From assembly GCF_026262505.1 (NCBI RefSeq), contig NC_067207.1, positions 18,878,082-18,942,081 of the forward strand: a stretch of DNA of 64,000 nt. The letters run 5' to 3'. Source of the DNA: Trichomonas vaginalis G3. Lineage: Eukaryota > Parabasalia > Trichomonadida > Trichomonadidae. Every line of letters starts with the position of its first letter. Position 1 is the first letter of the stretch. Of the stretch, positions 61,002 to 64,000 are shown one piece after another. Made by a program: the position numbers and the translations under genes. The notes beneath the pieces were generated by a model. The model had not been told where the DNA came from and ran no database searches. It was given only the letters and a program-made list of their open reading frames with translations.

Positions 61002-61061
61002 AGAAAAAATAACGCTAATTTTATTTTTATTTATTTTTTTTATTTTGTATGTAAAGACAGA
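61002..61061 (+). promoter_or_regulatory. GTATGTAAAGA-type promoter, copy 3
   Basis: AAAAAATAACGCTAATTTTA, T/A-rich DNA, then TTTTGTATGTAAAGA (61043-61057) five bases before the ATG at 61063. The related AATCTAAGCTAATTTTATTT and AATCTAATCTAATTTTTTC also precede 61943 and 62742 but without the GTATGTAAAGA core. Confidence 0.7.
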
Positions 61062-61062
61062 T

Positions 61063-61887
61063 ATGTCAACAACAGAGAACACAACAACTGCTATCGTTCA
61101 TGAAGCCATAAATGAAGAATACGAATACATACAGTATAACAAACAATTGAGACTCATTCGTTCAGTCAAAGATGACATGTACCAAATGCAAAGTATAATG
61201 AATGCTCTTCGTTCTACAAAGCAAGCATATCATTGGTTTGAAAACCAACAGACAAAAGAACTTTTAGAAGAATTTCCTCATATGTTTGCTACCCTCGGAA
61301 AACCGAGGGTAGAGATTCCGTACGAAAATCGCAAGAATTTGGCTCCTGGTTTGAGAGGATATTATGTTCATAGACTTTTAGTAAATGCCGTAGCAATGTG
61401 GGCTTCACCTCGTTATGCTTGTTATATTTTCATGATGTTAGATGAACTATATAAAGCAGAACGTGGAGAGATGGAAAAGAAACTTCAAGCAAAAGATGAA
61501 GTCATTGAATCCAAAGACAAAAGCATACAGAAAAGAATACCGCGTTCAGTACCAAAAGGAAAGGAAAAGAGTTATAAGTATATGATTTACGCTGAAGAGT
61601 TGGAGAAAGAAGATAGAGATATGGTTATGTTGCATTTAGTCAGAAGAAACAACAAAAGCTTTTACGACCTTGCTAAAATATATAAATCTGACAGAAACTG
61701 GTTCTATCGTGAAAACTTACCGATTTCAATGACACCGAATGAGCAAATAAAGGAAATTGTCAAAAATACTCTTCCTCAAACACACTATGACATCAAAGGT
61801 TGTACAATACTTACCTTCAAAGAAGACTTACCGCTACTGAAGGAAAAGATAACAGAATATTTCGACAACTTCAAAGAGGAAGAATAA
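61063..61887 (+). CDS. Maverick part: KilA-N domain protein
   Basis: The 274-residue protein, whole, has a KilA-N domain: QAYHWFENQQTKELLEEFPH, then GLRGYYVHRLLVNAVAMWAS and RYACYIFMMLDELY. A coiled stretch (EKKLQAKDEVIESKDKSIQK) and a C-terminal helical domain follow, as in poxvirus and phycodnavirus KilA-N proteins. It is likely a DNA-binding regulator. It shares its promoter module with the two preceding genes, so the three are probably expressed together. Confidence 0.8.
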   Translation: MSTTENTTTAIVHEAINEEYEYIQYNKQLRLIRSVKDDMYQMQSIMNALRSTKQAYHWFENQQTKELLEEFPHMFATLGKPRVEIPYENRKNLAPGLRGYYVHRLLVNAVAMWASPRYACYIFMMLDELYKAERGEMEKKLQAKDEVIESKDKSIQKRIPRSVPKGKEKSYKYMIYAEELEKEDRDMVMLHLVRRNNKSFYDLAKIYKSDRNWFYRENLPISMTPNEQIKEIVKNTLPQTHYDIKGCTILTFKEDLPLLKEKITEYFDNFKEEE

Positions 61888-61942
61888 AAAAAATCTAAGC
61901 TAATTTTATTTTTTTATAAAATTTTATCTCATATGAAAGAAC

Positions 61943-62158
61943 ATGAATTTAGAATATTCGGAACTCATGACAGAAGAAGAGAACGAACAACATGTAAAAG
62001 ATTATGCAAAATTTCTGAAGACATACAAAGCATTTAAACAATATCTAAATGCTTCTAAAGATTATGCAAAATTTCTGAAGGTATATAAAGCTTATGAAAA
62101 AGCGTATGAAAAGTTTATACATTGGGGAATTGTTGTAAAATATCGATATGAAGACTAA
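61943..62158 (+). CDS. Maverick part: 71-residue protein with internal repeat
   Basis: The motif KDYAKFLKxYKA occurs twice (KDYAKFLKTYKAFKQYL and KDYAKFLKVYKAYEKAY). It is charged and helical. Function unknown. Confidence 0.5.
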   Translation: MNLEYSELMTEEENEQHVKDYAKFLKTYKAFKQYLNASKDYAKFLKVYKAYEKAYEKFIHWGIVVKYRYED

Positions 62159-62176
62159 CCAAAAATATATTTTTGC

Positions 62177-62650
62177 TTAAATAGCTTCAGGGTCTATTTC
62201 TTCAACCATTTCACTTTCTTCGTCAATGTCAATAGAAGCTTCTTCAACCTTTGGTAAGAATTTCTGTATAACATCTTTGTTCGTTATTGTCTTCAGAGAT
62301 GAAGGATAATATTTCACATTTGTTTCACCCTTCTTATATTCTTTCTGTTCGGAAAGATTTAAAGCAATACTGAAGAAGTCAACGTTAGAGTTCTTTATAA
62401 CAGTATAGTGTGTATCTTTGACATTCACGAAGAAACTCTTTTGTTTCAAAACTACTGCTAACTCTTGTGAAGTATAACGTTTGCGGTCAATGACGATAGC
62501 TAATGGTCTGACATACTGACCAAACTTAGATTCTTTCACAAACTTCTTGTTAAAGATAACATTAACATTTGAAGCATTATTGAACTCATTCTTGATGGCA
62601 GTAGCGAGAGCATTGTATGAAAAGAACTTGCAATCTTGCATGTGTTTCAT
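62177..62650 (-). CDS. Maverick part: unknown 157-residue protein
   Basis: A whole minus-strand frame starting MKHMQDCKFFSYNALATAIK, with a basic middle (FVKESKFGQYVRPLAIVIDR) and an acidic end (DEESEMVEEIDPEAI). Convergent with the 71-residue gene and divergent from the large frame at 62742. Family not recognised. Confidence 0.5.
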   Translation of the reverse strand: MKHMQDCKFFSYNALATAIKNEFNNASNVNVIFNKKFVKESKFGQYVRPLAIVIDRKRYTSQELAVVLKQKSFFVNVKDTHYTVIKNSNVDFFSIALNLSEQKEYKKGETNVKYYPSSLKTITNKDVIQKFLPKVEEASIDIDEESEMVEEIDPEAI

Positions 62651-62741
62651 TAAAATAAAAATATTAAATTATTTTGAAAAATAACTTAAAAAAATCTAAT
62701 CTAATTTTTTCAAAAATATTTTTTTTTATTTCCTACTAAAG

Positions 62742-64000
62742 ATGTATCGGAAGTTGTCTAAGTTAGAACACTCGGAAATAAAACAACTTCTTACAGAAGC
62801 TAACATAGATGTTGCAAAGCATTACGCAACAAACAAAAAAGCACTCGCTGACTTCATTAAAGACTATAATGGTGCAATAAGTTATGATAGAATTCATGAG
62901 TTCATAAAGCCGCAACGCGGCGAGGACGAAGTCCATGCAATAGCATTTCCTTTAAATGACGTTGCTATTGACTTATATCATAGACGTTCAGTACCTCATG
63001 AAGTAAGGCGTGAGATGTTTGACATAACAAATGCAAACGTTGGTCATACTCGTAAAGCTCTTTCGCATGATGTTCGTCAAGAAATGTTTGACATAACAAA
63101 TGCAAACGTTGGTCATACTCGTAAAGCTCTTTCGCATGATGTTCGTCAAGAGATGTTTGACATAACAAATGCAAACGTTGGTGAAACAAGAAGAAGAGAC
63201 GACACACTGAAACAACAGAGAAGAGAGATGTTTAAAAGTGCTATAGAACAAGTTCGCAAAGCTAACGATGTCATTCGTTCCATTGACGACAAACCAAAAG
63301 AAGGTGAGAGATGGTTAAAGAAAGATGAAGAGAATAGGAAGAGAAATGTGAAGTCAGGCAATAGACTCATTGACTTTAACATCGAAGCTTTAGATGAACC
63401 AAACAGAGACTACTTACACAAACATTTCGGTAAGGTTTTCATGAGACTCTTAGAGAAGATTAAAATAAACTCCCAACAAAGATGGATGGTATGTTATAAA
63501 CTTGGTGGAAAGTATGAATGTTCTACGTTAAACCTCAATAATATTGGAACATTACTACATCAGCTCTTGAAGGAGAACTTTATATCAGAGATAGAAGCAA
63601 ATGCTGCAGGTATTGTTGAAATGCACTATGACTTCTTCTTGACAAACATAAAGAATCTTACCGAAATAAAGATGTATGATTTAACAGAATATGAAGGCTT
63701 AACGATGTCAGATGTAAAGAAAGGCAAACCAAAAAAGAGACCATATAGAGATGAAAGCACACTGACAAATGACCAGAAAGCCATTTTGGAAGCTCTTAAG
63801 CAAACAGGAAACCCAGCACTTATAGAAAGCTTTTGGAAAGATAATGGTGAAAAGAAGTTTTATAAGAAGAGAAGCGGTCAGTTCTGGAAGTATCTTTGCA
63901 CATTACCTATAAATCTTGAACGCTACCAAATCTTCAATGAACTGAACAAAAGAACTGCAGCACTTATGACAGAAGACAATTGTTTCGTTTATGCTTGCAT
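62742..64000 (+). CDS. Maverick part: large open frame running off the window, possible polymerase-side protein
   Basis: The frame from the ATG at 62742 is open to the window edge (about 420 residues): MYRKLSKLEHSEIKQLLTEA, a basic repeat section, then MRLLEKIKINSQQRWMVCYK and FNELNKRTAALMTEDNCFVY. A 69-bp unit (63013-63180) gives three copies of EMFDITNANVG separated by HTRKALSHDVRQ. The end ...EDNCFVYAC is like the short block found at the front of Polinton DNA polymerase B proteins, and position also favours polymerase, but no catalytic motif lies within the window. Confidence 0.5.
   Translation, partial: MYRKLSKLEHSEIKQLLTEANIDVAKHYATNKKALADFIKDYNGAISYDRIHEFIKPQRGEDEVHAIAFPLNDVAIDLYHRRSVPHEVRREMFDITNANVGHTRKALSHDVRQEMFDITNANVGHTRKALSHDVRQEMFDITNANVGETRRRDDTLKQQRREMFKSAIEQVRKANDVIRSIDDKPKEGERWLKKDEENRKRNVKSGNRLIDFNIEALDEPNRDYLHKHFGKVFMRLLEKIKINSQQRWMVCYKLGGKYECSTLNLNNIGTLLHQLLKENFISEIEANAAGIVEMHYDFFLTNIKNLTEIKMYDLTEYEGLTMSDVKKGKPKKRPYRDESTLTNDQKAILEALKQTGNPALIESFWKDNGEKKFYKKRSGQFWKYLCTLPINLERYQIFNELNKRTAALMTEDNCFVYAC

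Larger units (their letters stand above)
45749..64000. mobile_element. Maverick/Polinton element, left end and most of its length; right end outside window
   Basis: The element has a retroviral-type integrase, packaging ATPase, capsid-like genes and virus-type regulators (KilA-N), the set that defines Mavericks/Polintons, which are known to be abundant in Trichomonas vaginalis at 15-25 kb each. The left end is placed at AGGTAGTGGGGCC after the A run, fitting the AG...TC ends known for the group. At least 18.2 kb is present. Gene direction switches several times. It is broken, with roughly eight to ten breaks, but many genes look whole, so it is probably a young fossil. The protease and a full polymerase were not recognised in this window. 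Confidence 0.88.

Noticed and set aside
59236-61057. GTATGT in the Maverick promoter module as a 5' splice site
   Set aside because: Trichomonad introns start GTAYGT, but no matching branch/3' site such as ACTAACACACAG follows, and complete frames start a few bases later.

Overview
The window looks like a contig from a trichomonad parasite (Parabasalia), most likely Trichomonas vaginalis or a close relative such as Tritrichomonas. The signs are AT-rich DNA with intron-free protein genes, very short 5' leaders with TCA-type initiator motifs just before several ATGs, several stop codons that overlap or abut TAAA, a DUF3447/ankyrin gene family, discoidin-like and Pmp-like surface proteins, and a Maverick (Polinton) element. 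The species is inferred from gene content, not proven.

Bases 1-22,100 are an ordinary host region. It holds the end of a membrane protein, a Derlin, a Rab GTPase, an MFS transporter, an unknown all-helical protein, a surface protein with a poly-Cys anchor, a tRNA-Ser(UGA), the chaperonin subunit CCT-epsilon, a discoidin-like protein, a VPS9-type Rab activator, an ABC transporter cut by an in-frame TGA, a cyclic-nucleotide-type K+ channel, a cyclin and an L-type lectin. A 1.04-kb element flanked by TTAA lies at 8487-9523.

Bases 22,500-34,970 are a fast-changing region. A secreted or membrane ectodomain is fused in frame to a DUF3447/ankyrin protein. Next come a decayed ankyrin tail, an intact 833-residue ankyrin gene, a start-less surface-protein tail, a broken beta-helix surface gene, more ankyrin debris, and a 2.0-kb long-inverted-repeat element carrying a smaller relative of itself inside. 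A small unknown gene at 34,550 has a decayed copy at 28,543, so an ankyrin-plus-small-gene unit seems to have been duplicated.

Bases 35,000-45,700 hold a very large hybrid histidine kinase/receiver protein, then a 4.5-kb block bounded by hairpin-rich inverted arms (40,891-41,055 and 45,185-45,375). The block encloses a 15-copy, 122-bp satellite made mostly of perfect palindromes, and one unknown gene.

From about 45,749 to beyond the end of the window lies a Maverick/Polinton, here treated as a fossil virus-like element. Its left end is present and its right end is outside the window. Its parts are a Dam-type adenine methyltransferase, small basic and amphipathic proteins, capsid-like genes, a packaging ATPase, two fibre-like genes tipped with a domain resembling phage tail-collar domains, a retroviral-type integrase, KilA-N regulators and a large open frame that may lead into the DNA polymerase. 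I count roughly eight to ten breaks; many small genes look whole, so the copy is probably fairly young. Two sets of shared upstream motifs (TTTTGTATGTAAAGA, and TAGAATAAAA/TTTTATTCTA) separate the right-hand genes from the structural genes. A GGTGAGATCTCACC palindrome with GGTGAAAAAA repeats occurs three times between genes.
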